Below the pieces are notes generated by a model. It saw only the letters and a list, made by a program, of their open reading frames with translations. It was not told the DNA's origin and ran no database searches. A program made the position numbers and the translations under genes. Shown here piece by piece: positions 1-6,354 of a DNA stretch of 16,311 nucleotides. How positions within the stretch are numbered: position 1 is the first letter of the stretch; every line of letters begins with the position of its first letter. Source of the DNA: an uncultured Bacilli bacterium (GTDB lineage Bacteria > Bacillota_I > Bacilli_A > RF39 > UBA660); contig CALVRK010000016.1 in assembly GCA_944358565.1 (NCBI GenBank), positions 1-16,311 on the forward strand. Reading direction: 5' to 3'.

Positions 1-605
1 AAATAATTACTTTCGCCATGTTTAAATAAACTTTTACGGTAGTTTAAAATATAATTACTTAAAGCTTCGATGGCATAGTCATTTAGAGGAACAATTCGCT
101 CTTTTGAACCTTTACCAAATATTCTAACATAGGCATTTTTTAAATCAATGTCATTAACAGATAGATTAACAAGTTCGCTGACTCTAAGACCACTACTATA
201 CATCAGTTCTAACATGGCTTTATTACGGTAATCAAAATTTGTTTTTAAATTAATATCTAGTAGCTTATCCACTTCTTCTTCAGATAAGACTTTAGGAAGG
301 CTTTTTCGAACTTTGAGATTAGATATAGTGGTTAATGGATTAATATTTGTATATTTATTTAATTCTAAAAATTTATAAAAACTTTTTAGAGTACTAATAT
401 TACGTGATACACTAGATGAATTTTCTTCTTTTGAAAGATTTTGAATGTAATTTTGAATATCTTTTTTAGTTAATTTAGTAAAATTTTTATTAAGATATGT
501 GTTAGCTTTTTTTAAATCACGATTATATGAATCAATGGTGTTTTTACTGTATTTTTTTTCAAAAAGCAGATAATCAATGAATTCAGTTATTAATTTTTCG
601 TTCAT
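1..605 (-). CDS. xerD: Tyrosine recombinase XerC/XerD, C-terminus cut off by window edge
   Basis: Site-specific tyrosine recombinase of the XerC/XerD family, which resolves chromosome dimers at dif in the cytoplasm. The frame reads from ATG at 605-603 to the window edge with no stop (201 complete codons of a protein usually near 295-300 residues). Residues 1-85 are the SAM-like core-binding domain. The catalytic domain follows, with the first catalytic arginine in SSGLRVSEL (R141) and the beta-strand lysine in GKGSKER (K165); the HxxR and tyrosine parts lie outside the window. A GTAGGTGAG ribosome binding site sits just upstream. It diverges from rarA across 84 bp. No integrase-type context (att sites, phage genes) is visible, so a housekeeping Xer is preferred over a mobile-element integrase, but XerC and XerD cannot be told apart here. 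Confidence 0.9.
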   Translation of the reverse strand, partial: MNEKLITEFIDYLLFEKKYSKNTIDSYNRDLKKANTYLNKNFTKLTKKDIQNYIQNLSKEENSSSVSRNISTLKSFYKFLELNKYTNINPLTTISNLKVRKSLPKVLSEEEVDKLLDINLKTNFDYRNKAMLELMYSSGLRVSELVNLSVNDIDLKNAYVRIFGKGSKERIVPLNDYAIEALSNYILNYRKSLFKHGESNY

Positions 606-661
606 GTGTCTCACCTACTTTAATTTTATCAGAAAATGAGTTAAAAAAAAAGAAATATACA

Positions 662-670
662 TGATATAAT
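662..670 (+). promoter_or_regulatory. Extended -10 promoter of rarA
   Basis: TGATATAAT is an extended -10 element (TGnTATAAT) placed 19 bp before the rarA start. No good -35 is visible; the upstream sequence is an A-run. The leader would be only about 12 nt, carrying the GGCGGTGAT ribosome binding site at 679-687. Confidence 0.6.
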
Positions 671-689
671 ATATATTGGCGGTGATAAT

Positions 690-1889
690 ATGCGACCACT
701 AGCGGATATTTTAAGACCAAATAAATTAGAAGATGTGGTAGGCCAAAAGCACTTAATTGCTAGAGGGCAAATTTTATTTAATTTAATAAAACATGGGAAA
801 ATTTTTTCGATGATTTTATATGGTCCTTGCGGGACTGGTAAAACAACTTTAGCTTATACGATTGTTAATGAACTTGATTTAAAATATGAATTTTTAAATG
901 CAGTTATTAATAGCAAAAAAGACTTAGATGAGGTAATTGATAAAGCTAGGGTAAGTGGTGGGATTGTCCTTATAATGGATGAAATACACCGTTTAAATAA
1001 GGATAAACAAGATTTACTACTCCCCTATTTAGAAAATGGCTTAATTACTTTAATTGGGCTTACAACGGCTAATCCTTATCATTCGATTAATCCGGCTATC
1101 AGAAGTAGATGTCAGTTATTTGAAGTTAAAATGCTTAGCGAAGATGATATAAAAGAGGCTTTAAATAAAGCTGGTAAATATTTAGATAAAATAGATATTA
1201 GTGATGATGCTATTAGTTATATTGCAAGGCTATCCGGCGGGGATTTAAGATATGCCTATAATTTGTTAGAAGTAGTATATTATGCATCTGATGATTTTAA
1301 AATAGATTTAGATGATGTTAAGAAAATAAATAATAAACCTAGTTTATATATTGATAAAAATGATGATGGTTATTATGATGTGATCAGCGCTTTACAAAAA
1401 TCAATTAGAGGTAGTGATGTCAATGCTGCTTTACATTATTTAGCCAGACTTATAGTAGCTGAAGATTTAGATATCATATTTAGGAGACTTTCTGTTATTG
1501 CTTATGAAGATATTGGTTTAGCAAATCCAGCTATTGGTCCAAGATTAGAAGCAGCGATTAAAGCAGCTGAGAGAGTTGGCCTTCCAGAGGCTAGAATACC
1601 ACTTGGAGAAATTGTTATCGATATGACATTGTCGCCTAAATCAAATAGTGCGCATGTGGCTTTGGATAATGCGATAAGTGATGTTAGAATGGGACATGTG
1701 GGTAAAGTCCCTGATCATATTAAAACTAATTCTAAAGATTACAAATACCCACATAATTATAAAGGTAGTTATGTAAAACAACAATATTTGCCTGATGAAT
1801 TAGTGGGAAGAAAATATTATATTCCTAAAACAACTAGTAAATATGAAGTTAATTTAAAAAACATTTACGATAAAATAAATAATATGTAA
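690..1889 (+). CDS. rarA: Replication-associated recombination protein A (AAA+ ATPase)
   Basis: RarA/MgsA is a clamp-loader-like AAA+ ATPase acting at stalled replication forks. The N-terminus MRPLADILRPNKLEDVVGQ is the family signature. Walker A is GPCGTGKT (residues 45-52), Walker B is IVLIMDE (about 92-98), sensor 1 lies in LTTANP (about 125-129), and arginines in AIRSRC (138, 140) are at the Arg-finger position. The C-terminal part holds the diagnostic KSIRGSD and YEDIGLANP segments and the MgsA tetramerisation region. At 399 residues it is slightly shorter than B. subtilis RarA (about 420) but looks complete. It is the only plus-strand gene in the window, starts at an ATG behind GGCGGTGAT, and converges with toxN across a shared terminator. 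Confidence 0.95.
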   Translation: MRPLADILRPNKLEDVVGQKHLIARGQILFNLIKHGKIFSMILYGPCGTGKTTLAYTIVNELDLKYEFLNAVINSKKDLDEVIDKARVSGGIVLIMDEIHRLNKDKQDLLLPYLENGLITLIGLTTANPYHSINPAIRSRCQLFEVKMLSEDDIKEALNKAGKYLDKIDISDDAISYIARLSGGDLRYAYNLLEVVYYASDDFKIDLDDVKKINNKPSLYIDKNDDGYYDVISALQKSIRGSDVNAALHYLARLIVAEDLDIIFRRLSVIAYEDIGLANPAIGPRLEAAIKAAERVGLPEARIPLGEIVIDMTLSPKSNSAHVALDNAISDVRMGHVGKVPDHIKTNSKDYKYPHNYKGSYVKQQYLPDELVGRKYYIPKTTSKYEVNLKNIYDKINNM

Positions 1890-1897
1890 ATGTTTTT
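1857..1897. terminator. Bidirectional terminator between rarA and toxN
   Basis: A 12-bp perfect stem (AAAAACATTTAC at 1857-1868 with GTAAATGTTTTT at 1886-1897) around a 17-nt loop. The A-rich left arm and T-rich right arm give a U-rich 3' arm in both directions. It overlaps the last codons of rarA and the TAA of the restored toxN frame (1896-1898), so it probably ends transcription from both sides. Confidence 0.7.
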
Positions 1898-2012
1898 AAT
1901 TTTCATTAAATTCTTTGCATTTTGTTTCCAATAATACATAATTACAACATCTTTCTTTTACATTAATTGGTAATTTATTTTTTCTGTATAGTTCATATAA
2001 CAACTTTGATTT
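1896..2012 (-). pseudogene. Out-of-frame C-terminus of ToxN
   Basis: Immediately after the toxN stop, another frame reads 38 residues beginning KSKLLYELYRKN and ending CCNYVLLETKCKEFNEN, then TAA at 1898-1896. The pattern of a cysteine cluster, then LExKCKE(F/Y), then stop matches the C-terminal end of ToxN/AbiQ toxins. Joined to the 130 residues upstream it gives 168 residues, a normal ToxN length. The join works if the (AT)6 tract at 2014-2025 had five or eight units, or if one A were added to the A6 run at 2027-2032. There is no start codon or ribosome binding site of its own, so by itself it is the severed tail of toxN. Confidence 0.8.
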
Positions 2013-2404
2013 TATATATATATATCTTTTTTGTGTGATGTTAACCACCTTAATTGATTTCTAAGTAGATTTAATCTAGATTTTTCTTTTTTAGTGTTTG
2101 GTATTTGCTTTAAATTGAATTCAATGTAATTTTGTTTAGTTACTGGAATCATATTGTTAAAATTGACTACACCATATTCACCATTTTTAATTTTTATTAA
2201 ATCAATAGTATTTTTTAATTTTTTGTGTTTTTCCTTTGGACTAGATAATGGGGCGAAATATTCACATTTATTTATTGTAAATAATATGCCTACAAAAGGT
2301 CTTAGGTGTTTATTGCCAGCATTATATACCACTTTATTGTCAAAATTTCTTAAATAATCGCAGTAGTCAGAATTTATTTTTACAATTTTAATATTTCTAT
2401 ACAT
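2012..2404 (-). CDS. toxN: Type III toxin ToxN/AbiQ-like endoribonuclease, frameshifted
   Basis: Predicted endoribonuclease toxin of a type III (protein-RNA) toxin-antitoxin system, normally held inactive by a repeat RNA it cuts from its own transcript. Recognisable family features are an N-terminal DYLRNFDNKV (about 16-25), RPFVGILFTING-like strand (35-46), YFAPLSSPKEKH (49-60, with S54, S55 and K57 at the position of the family's Thr/Ser-Ser-x-Lys active site), and NNMIPV (83-88). The frame stops at residue 130, right after an (AT)6 tract, whereas family members are about 165-200 residues; the rest follows out of frame. The start ATG has an AGGAGA ribosome binding site 9 nt upstream. Two tandem RNA repeats and a terminator lie upstream, the standard ToxIN layout. 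Whether the 130-residue form is active cannot be judged. Confidence 0.82.
   Translation of the reverse strand: MYRNIKIVKINSDYCDYLRNFDNKVVYNAGNKHLRPFVGILFTINKCEYFAPLSSPKEKHKKLKNTIDLIKIKNGEYGVVNFNNMIPVTKQNYIEFNLKQIPNTKKEKSRLNLLRNQLRWLTSHKKDIYI
2014..2025 (-). repeat. (AT)6 dinucleotide tract at the toxN frameshift
   Basis: Six AT units inside the toxin frame, read on the minus strand as GAT ATA TAT ATA TAA. Five or eight units would keep the frame open into the 38-residue C-terminus; six (present) and seven do not. It is therefore a slippage-prone switch point or the site of an assembly error. Confidence 0.8.
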
Positions 2405-2431
2405 ATGTAAAATCTCCTTTTAGGTAGGTTC

Positions 2432-2460
2432 AATATATCACAAACATGTGTTCTTGTAAA
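2432..2460 (-). promoter_or_regulatory. Promoter directly in front of toxN
   Basis: On the minus strand, TTTACA (2460-2455), 17-bp spacer, then TATATT (2437-2432); each hexamer is 5 of 6 to consensus, and the -10 is preceded by TGTGA. The transcript would start near 2425, 20 nt before the toxN ATG. It lies downstream of the antitoxin terminator, so it would give toxin mRNA without antitoxin repeats. Confidence 0.5.
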
Positions 2461-2497
2461 TGTCTTTTTGTAAACTTTTACAAAGAAATATGTAAAA

Positions 2498-2521
2498 GGA
2501 TTAGAGTATGCTCTCTAATCC
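2498..2521 (-). terminator. Rho-independent terminator between antitoxin repeats and toxN
   Basis: Perfect 9-bp stem GGATTAGAG/CTCTAATCC with the 6-nt loop AGCATA on the minus strand, followed by TTTT (2497-2494). It begins on the last base of the second repeat. In known type III loci such a terminator sets the antitoxin:toxin ratio by allowing limited read-through. Confidence 0.75.
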
Positions 2522-2594
2522 ACTTTTTTAGCTGCCATTTATAGAGCTGGCTTCACTCACTTTTTTAGCTGCCATTTGTAGGTTGGCTTCACCT
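2521..2594 (-). repeat. Two tandem 36-37-nt antitoxin repeats with pseudoknot potential
   Basis: Unit one is 2594-2558, unit two 2557-2521. They are near-identical, sharing GTGAAGCCA at the start and ATGGCAGCTAAAAAAGTG at the end, and differ mainly in the middle. Each can form an H-type pseudoknot. Stem 1 is AGGT/ACCT in unit one and GAGT/GCTC in unit two; stem 2 is GCCA/TGGC in both, interleaved as S1-GAA-S2-S1'-loop-S2'. The two stem 1 versions differ by compensatory changes, which supports the pairing. Confidence 0.8.
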
Positions 2595-2622
2595 GCTTTT
2601 TTTGATTGCTACTCAGTAGCAT

Positions 2623-2674
2623 TATTATTATATGCATAAATTAATAAAATAAATCATTTATGCATATAATAATA
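2623..2674. repeat. 19-bp perfect inverted repeat over the antitoxin promoter
   Basis: Arms 2623-2641 and 2656-2674 (core ATTATATGCATAAAT) pair perfectly around a 14-nt loop. It sits between the end of holA and the antitoxin RNA and contains the antitoxin -10 box in its left arm; its mirror image puts a TATAAT on the plus strand at 2665-2670. It could be the holA terminator, although no T-run follows it on the minus strand, or an operator. Confidence 0.6.
2627..2632 (-). promoter_or_regulatory. -10 box of the antitoxin RNA
   Basis: Perfect TATAAT on the minus strand, placed so transcription would start at about 2620, the first G of the 5' hairpin of the antitoxin RNA. The -35 region is weak (GATTTA at 17-bp spacing). 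The box lies inside one arm of a 19-bp inverted repeat. Confidence 0.5.
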
Positions 2675-2696
2675 TATCATATTTTTTTTATTTTGT

Positions 2697-3617
2697 CTAT
2701 TTTAATATAAATAATTCAAGGGCTAAATCTTTGCTTATGGTACCAGTTTTTATACCAATATCAATATCAGCTAAGGCATTTAGATTTTGAAGTAAAGTAT
2801 CTGAGCTATAATTTCGGCCATTTTGAATAGCAAGTTTTACTCGGTATGGATGGATTTTAAGTGTGCTTGCAATATCTTTTTCGCTATAACCTTTTTTTAG
2901 CAATTCTTTAGATTGGTATATTATTCGAAATTGATTAGCTAAAATAACAACAATTTTGATTGGTTCTTCATTCATTTTAAGCATTTCGTAGTATAATTCT
3001 AATGCTTTTTCTTTATTTTTTTTAACAATATAGTCGATTAATTTAAATATATCTATTTCGATTAATTTAGTAGTTAAATTTAAAATATCTTCTTCAGTAA
3101 TATTTTTATCATTACCTTTATAAATTTTTATTTTATTTATTTCATTTTGGATAATTAGAGGGTTATTACCTACTCTATCTATAAATAGATGTACTGTTTT
3201 ATAATCGATATTATAATCTTTAAATAATCTTCTAACTAGACTAGTAGTGTCTAATTCATCGTTAAATTCTTGAACTTTACCAACTTTTTGAATGAGTTTA
3301 GTTATTTTTTTTCTTGTATCTAGTTTATCACTATGAACAATTAAGATAAAAATCGTATTTTCATTTATATGATTTAAATATTCTTCAATTAATTCACTAT
3401 CTTTAGAGGTAGAACCTGTAAACATATTAGCATTATCCGCGATAACTAATTTTTTATCACCAAACAAAGACATAGTCTTTGCATCTTCCAAGACTAAAGA
3501 TAACATATCATTATTTAAATCATATTTACTAATATTCATATCATCTATATCTTTACTTATTTTTTTAATTTTTTCTTCAATTTCAAAATTTTTTGTTCCA
3601 TATAAAAGGTATACCAT
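2697..3617 (-). CDS. holA: DNA polymerase III subunit delta
   Basis: HolA is the wrench subunit of the clamp loader that opens the beta clamp. At 306 residues it is near the lower end of the family. The N-terminus MVYLLYGTKNFEIEEKIKKI is typical, where the family has LLYGxExxLIxEA and no functional Walker A. Central EFNDELDTTSLVRRLF and DRVGNNPLIIQNEINKI, then KLIEIDIFKLIDYI and LANQFRIIYQSKELLKKGYSEKDIA, are characteristic of Gram-positive YqeN/HolA. It starts at ATG behind AGGTGG. It is transcribed on its own between two terminator-like hairpins and lies directly upstream of the antitoxin RNA; the pairing with that locus looks incidental. Confidence 0.9.
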   Translation of the reverse strand: MVYLLYGTKNFEIEEKIKKISKDIDDMNISKYDLNNDMLSLVLEDAKTMSLFGDKKLVIADNANMFTGSTSKDSELIEEYLNHINENTIFILIVHSDKLDTRKKITKLIQKVGKVQEFNDELDTTSLVRRLFKDYNIDYKTVHLFIDRVGNNPLIIQNEINKIKIYKGNDKNITEEDILNLTTKLIEIDIFKLIDYIVKKNKEKALELYYEMLKMNEEPIKIVVILANQFRIIYQSKELLKKGYSEKDIASTLKIHPYRVKLAIQNGRNYSSDTLLQNLNALADIDIGIKTGTISKDLALELFILK

Positions 3618-3633
3618 AAAACCACCTATTAAT

Positions 3634-3642
3634 AGTATAACA
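3634..3642 (-). promoter_or_regulatory. Extended -10 promoter of holA
   Basis: TGTTATACT on the minus strand (TGnTATAAT type), 16 bp before the holA start codon; no clear -35. It gives a leader of about 10 nt that already contains the AGGTGG ribosome binding site. Confidence 0.5.
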
Positions 3643-3661
3643 CATTTTTTCTTTAAAATTA

Positions 3662-3681
3662 AAACGTCTTATTTGACGTTT
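3662..3681 (-). terminator. Terminator of the small membrane protein gene
   Basis: 7-bp stem AAACGTC/GACGTTT with a 6-nt loop, followed on the minus strand by TTAATTTT. The stem begins inside the TAA stop codon (3682-3680). Confidence 0.6.
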
Positions 3682-4132
3682 AATTATTAAAAAATTCATT
3701 ATTAGCTTTAGCTATTTCTTCTACTTCTTTAGTATTTTTTGTATTTTTATTACTTTTATTATTGCTTTTGATTCTACCATATTTTCTAATTCCAAATATT
3801 AAAGTAACGACAAAGGTTCCAGCAAATACAGCGCCTAATATCATTTGCACAATGCTTGGCAATGATAGAACAATGGTCATTCTATCAATTTGCATAGTAA
3901 GAGTACATGATAGGACAAATAATGCGACTAAGCCATATCCTGCATCTTTATTAAAGGTTAATTTTCCTAATAGGAATATATTGGCAAAAGGTATCCAAGA
4001 CATAATACTAGGCTCTCCATCAACTTTTTTACTAAAATTATTTAAGAAAATAGCTAATGCGGCATAACAAATAATTAATATGATACTTAGTGTAGCAATA
4101 AAGAAATACAAAAAACTAAATAATTCTTCCAT
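3680..4132 (-). CDS. Small membrane protein of unknown function
   Basis: Not recognised. It is 150 residues with three likely membrane helices (about 7-30, 64-82 and 92-114). A conserved-looking, partly amphipathic segment SWIPFANIFLLGKLTF (45-60) follows the first helix, and the charged cytoplasmic tail (115-150) is rich in Lys, Asn and Glu. The SWIPFANxxxLG motif recurs in small uncharacterised Firmicutes membrane proteins. The start ATG has a very strong AGGGGAGG ribosome binding site, so it is probably well translated. It has its own promoter and terminator and lies downstream of the two-component pair. No function is proposed. Confidence 0.75.
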   Translation of the reverse strand: MEELFSFLYFFIATLSIILIICYAALAIFLNNFSKKVDGEPSIMSWIPFANIFLLGKLTFNKDAGYGLVALFVLSCTLTMQIDRMTIVLSLPSIVQMILGAVFAGTFVVTLIFGIRKYGRIKSNNKSNKNTKNTKEVEEIAKANNEFFNN

Positions 4133-4172
4133 TTAAAATCCTCCCCTATTATTCTTTGGTTATTTTCAACCT

Positions 4173-4187
4173 ATTATAATTTTACCA
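4173..4187 (-). promoter_or_regulatory. Probable promoter of the small membrane protein gene
   Basis: Two overlapping -10 candidates on the minus strand: extended TGGTAAAAT (4187-4179) and TATAAT (4178-4173). No convincing -35. They sit between the histidine kinase terminator and the AGGGGAGG ribosome binding site. Confidence 0.4.
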
Positions 4188-4194
4188 CAAAATA

Positions 4195-4224
4195 AAGATA
4201 ATTAACATAGAAATTAATTATCTT
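4195..4224 (-). terminator. Terminator of the two-component operon
   Basis: 11-bp perfect stem AAGATAATTAA/TTAATTATCTT around an 8-nt loop, followed by TATTTTG on the minus strand. The loop abuts and the stem contains the last codons and the TAA of the histidine kinase. Confidence 0.65.
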
Positions 4225-5629
4225 TTGGAATTTCAAAATAAAATATCGATCCTTTATCAGAACTTGTAACACCATATTTATAATTGTGGATCTGTAAAAT
4301 GTTTTTAACGATTGATAAACCTAAGCCAGTGCCGAAGTTATTTCGTTTATGTTTTTTATCACTGTGGTAATATTTATCCCAAATATGTTTTAAATCTTCT
4401 TGTTTTATGCCTTTACCAGTATCTTTTATTGAAATGATATATTTATATTTATCTTCTATTATATCGATATATACTTTTTTATTGCTACCGGTATAGTTTA
4501 TGGCATTATTTATTAAATTATAAACTACTTGATAAATTCTTTTATAATCGGCATGAATAATTACTTTATTTGGATGATTAAAAATAAATTTATAATTTTC
4601 TTGTTCTGATAGAATTTGAAATCTTTTAATAACTTCGTTAATTAATTTGATTAAATCGATTTTTTCTATGTTTAAATTTAGATTATCAGATTGAGCAGCC
4701 GACAAATCTAAGATATCATTAACTAGTAAAGTTAATCTATCGGTTTCTTTGATAATAATATTTAAATCTTCTTCTCTTTTTTCTTTATTGTTATAAGTTA
4801 AGTCTCTAACCATTTCGGCATAAGCTTTGATCATGGTTAATGGGGTTTTTAGATCATGAGAAACATTGGCCATTAAATCACGTTTTAAACTTTCAGTTTT
4901 AGATAATTCTTCTTTGGCATATTTTAATGAATCAGCTAGTTCAGTTATTTCGTAAATATCACTATTGGCATTAAAATCAGCACAGAAATTACCATCAGCT
5001 AGTTTTTTGGCTTCATCACTTATTTTAATAATTGGTTTGGATAATTTTCTAGAGATAAAGTATCCAATTATTAAAGATAAAATAAGAACGGTGATAGTTG
5101 TTATGATAAATTGATTGCTTAAAATAGTTATAGTTGAATCTAGCGGTTCTAAAGAAGCATTAATAAAGGCATAAACATCTTTATCTAATTTTAAAGCATA
5201 AATTAAAGTTTCGTTTTCAAATTTTTCATTAATTAAGGTGTAGTGTTGTTCTAGTCGATTACTGTTTATGAAGTTTTGTTTAACTTTGAAATTGCGATTA
5301 CCAAATTCCATACAACCTTTATTTGATATGGTTGATAAATATGTGTTTTGACCATATATTTCGATACATATATCTCTTCTTTCGGCAATATCTTCAATAA
5401 TCTGGTTATTTAAAGCAGCACTTTCTTTTAATTCAGTAGCCGCTTTATCTAACTCTTCGGTTTTATATGATTTATAGTAGCTTTTTAAAAAAACAATTTG
5501 AAACAGCCATAAAAAACATAAAATAAAAACAGAAAAGGCAATTAAAAAAAGCCAAATATTAATTTTTAAACTATTTGTTTTGATGCTTTTAAATTTACAT
5601 TTGAGGCTTTCTATATTTTTTTTATTCAT
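4214..5629 (-). CDS. Sensor histidine kinase (HAMP, HisKA, HATPase_c)
   Basis: Membrane sensor kinase partnering the response regulator upstream. Its 471 residues carry helix 1 at about 24-48, an extracytoplasmic sensor of about 120 residues (49-170), helix 2 at about 171-193, and HAMP at 194-245. The HisKA box is NVSHDLKTPL, with the phospho-accepting H258. The ATPase domain has N-box NLINNA (371-376), G1 DTGKGI (403-408) and G2 GTGLGL (433-438). All catalytic residues look intact. It overlaps the regulator by 8 bp (ATG inside the last codons) and has no strong ribosome binding site, suggesting translational coupling. The sensor domain gives no hint of the signal that I can recognise. Confidence 0.93.
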   Translation of the reverse strand: MNKKNIESLKCKFKSIKTNSLKINIWLFLIAFSVFILCFLWLFQIVFLKSYYKSYKTEELDKAATELKESAALNNQIIEDIAERRDICIEIYGQNTYLSTISNKGCMEFGNRNFKVKQNFINSNRLEQHYTLINEKFENETLIYALKLDKDVYAFINASLEPLDSTITILSNQFIITTITVLILSLIIGYFISRKLSKPIIKISDEAKKLADGNFCADFNANSDIYEITELADSLKYAKEELSKTESLKRDLMANVSHDLKTPLTMIKAYAEMVRDLTYNNKEKREEDLNIIIKETDRLTLLVNDILDLSAAQSDNLNLNIEKIDLIKLINEVIKRFQILSEQENYKFIFNHPNKVIIHADYKRIYQVVYNLINNAINYTGSNKKVYIDIIEDKYKYIISIKDTGKGIKQEDLKHIWDKYYHSDKKHKRNNFGTGLGLSIVKNILQIHNYKYGVTSSDKGSIFYFEIPKDN

Positions 5630-6293
5630 TGTTTTCTACCACAAATTTATAACCTACGCCTCTTACTGTTGTAATTAAATCGCGGTAGGGTCCTAGATTA
5701 TTGCGAAGCATTTTAACATGAGTATCAATTGTACGATCATCACCAAAGAAATCATATCCCCAAATTTTGTTTAAAAGTTGATTTCGAGATAAAGCGATGT
5801 TTTCATTTGTAACAAAGTAACATAGTAATTCATATTCTTTTAGTGTTAGTTTAACTTCTTTACCATCGATAAATACAGCGTGGCCTGGGTAATCGATTTT
5901 TAATCCTTTATATTCATAATTATTTGGAGTCATTTTTCCGCTGCGTTTTAAAATCGCTTTAATTCTAGCTAAAAGTTCTTTTGGGCTAAAGGGTTTGGTT
6001 AGATAATCGTCGGTTCCTAAATCAAAACCTCGAAGTTTATCGTATTCTTCATTTCTAGCTGAAAGAATAATTACTGGAATATTACTTATTTTTTTAACTT
6101 CTTCTAAGAAAGTCATTCCATCCATTTTAGGCATCATTATATCTAAAACAATTAAGTCAATTTTTTGATTTTTGATAATTTCTAAGGCGTCTAGTCCGTT
6201 TTCAGCTTCAACAGTTTCGTAATTTTCAGTTTCAGCATATGTTTTGATGACATCTCTAATTAATTTTTCATCATCTACTATTAATAGTCGCAT
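5622..6293 (-). CDS. OmpR-family response regulator
   Basis: A 223-residue two-domain transcription factor. The receiver domain (1-115) has the acidic pair D7/D8, phospho-accepting D51 in LIVLDIMMPKMDG, S78 and K100 (TKPFSP). The C-terminal winged helix (about 128-220) shows the OmpR/PhoB pattern with LTLKEYELL, IWGYDFFGDDRTIDTHVKMLR and TTVRGVGYKF. It is first gene of the pair with the downstream kinase. The ATG has GGAG 8-9 nt upstream. The promoter contains two TTCACA hexamers 11 bp apart, the spacing used by PhoB/PhoP-type direct-repeat operators, so autoregulation is possible. Target genes cannot be deduced. Confidence 0.94.
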   Translation of the reverse strand: MRLLIVDDEKLIRDVIKTYAETENYETVEAENGLDALEIIKNQKIDLIVLDIMMPKMDGMTFLEEVKKISNIPVIILSARNEEYDKLRGFDLGTDDYLTKPFSPKELLARIKAILKRSGKMTPNNYEYKGLKIDYPGHAVFIDGKEVKLTLKEYELLCYFVTNENIALSRNQLLNKIWGYDFFGDDRTIDTHVKMLRNNLGPYRDLITTVRGVGYKFVVENNE

Positions 6294-6314
6294 AAAATCA
6301 TCTCCAGTATCATA

Positions 6315-6343
6315 ATACTATTTCTATGTGAAGTGTTTGTGAA
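6315..6343 (-). promoter_or_regulatory. Promoter with direct-repeat operator of the two-component pair
   Basis: On the minus strand TTCACA (6343-6338), 17-bp spacer, TAGTAT (6320-6315) make a moderate promoter. The same hexamer TTCACA recurs at 6332-6327, giving TTCACA-N5-TTCACA with 11-bp period, which matches the form of Bacillus PhoP boxes (TT[ACT]A[CT]A-N5 repeats). The operator role is inferred. Confidence 0.4.
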
Positions 6344-6354
6344 AGAAAAAAGTT

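Larger units (their letters stand above)
2498..2620 (-). ncRNA. toxI: ToxI-type antitoxin RNA of the type III system
   Basis: Predicted repeat RNA antitoxin, read on the minus strand. It would start near 2620, 7 nt after a TATAAT box. It opens with a small hairpin (GCTAC-TGA-GTAGC, 2620-2608) and an A-rich stretch that may be a degenerate repeat, continues with two near-identical 36-37-nt repeats (2594-2521), and ends at a 9-bp terminator hairpin before toxN. In known systems the toxin cuts this precursor into single-repeat pseudoknot RNAs that bind and inhibit it; here cutting would be expected in the A6 run ending each repeat. Two full repeats plus a partial one resembles AbiQ and the B. 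thuringiensis ToxIN (just under three units). The RNA end points are inferred. Confidence 0.75.

Noticed and set aside
1..605. Tyrosine recombinase as integrase of a mobile element
   Set aside because: No tRNA, att repeat, phage or conjugation gene is near it, and its sequence reads as a chromosomal Xer protein.
2154..2357. Plus-strand open frame of 67 codons opposite toxN
   Set aside because: It lies wholly antisense to recognisable ToxN motifs, has no ribosome binding site and reads as a mirror of AT-rich coding sequence.
2521..2594. Two near-identical 36-37-nt repeats resemble a minimal CRISPR array
   Set aside because: The units abut with no spacer, can fold as pseudoknots, end in a terminator and precede a ToxN-like gene; no cas genes are nearby.
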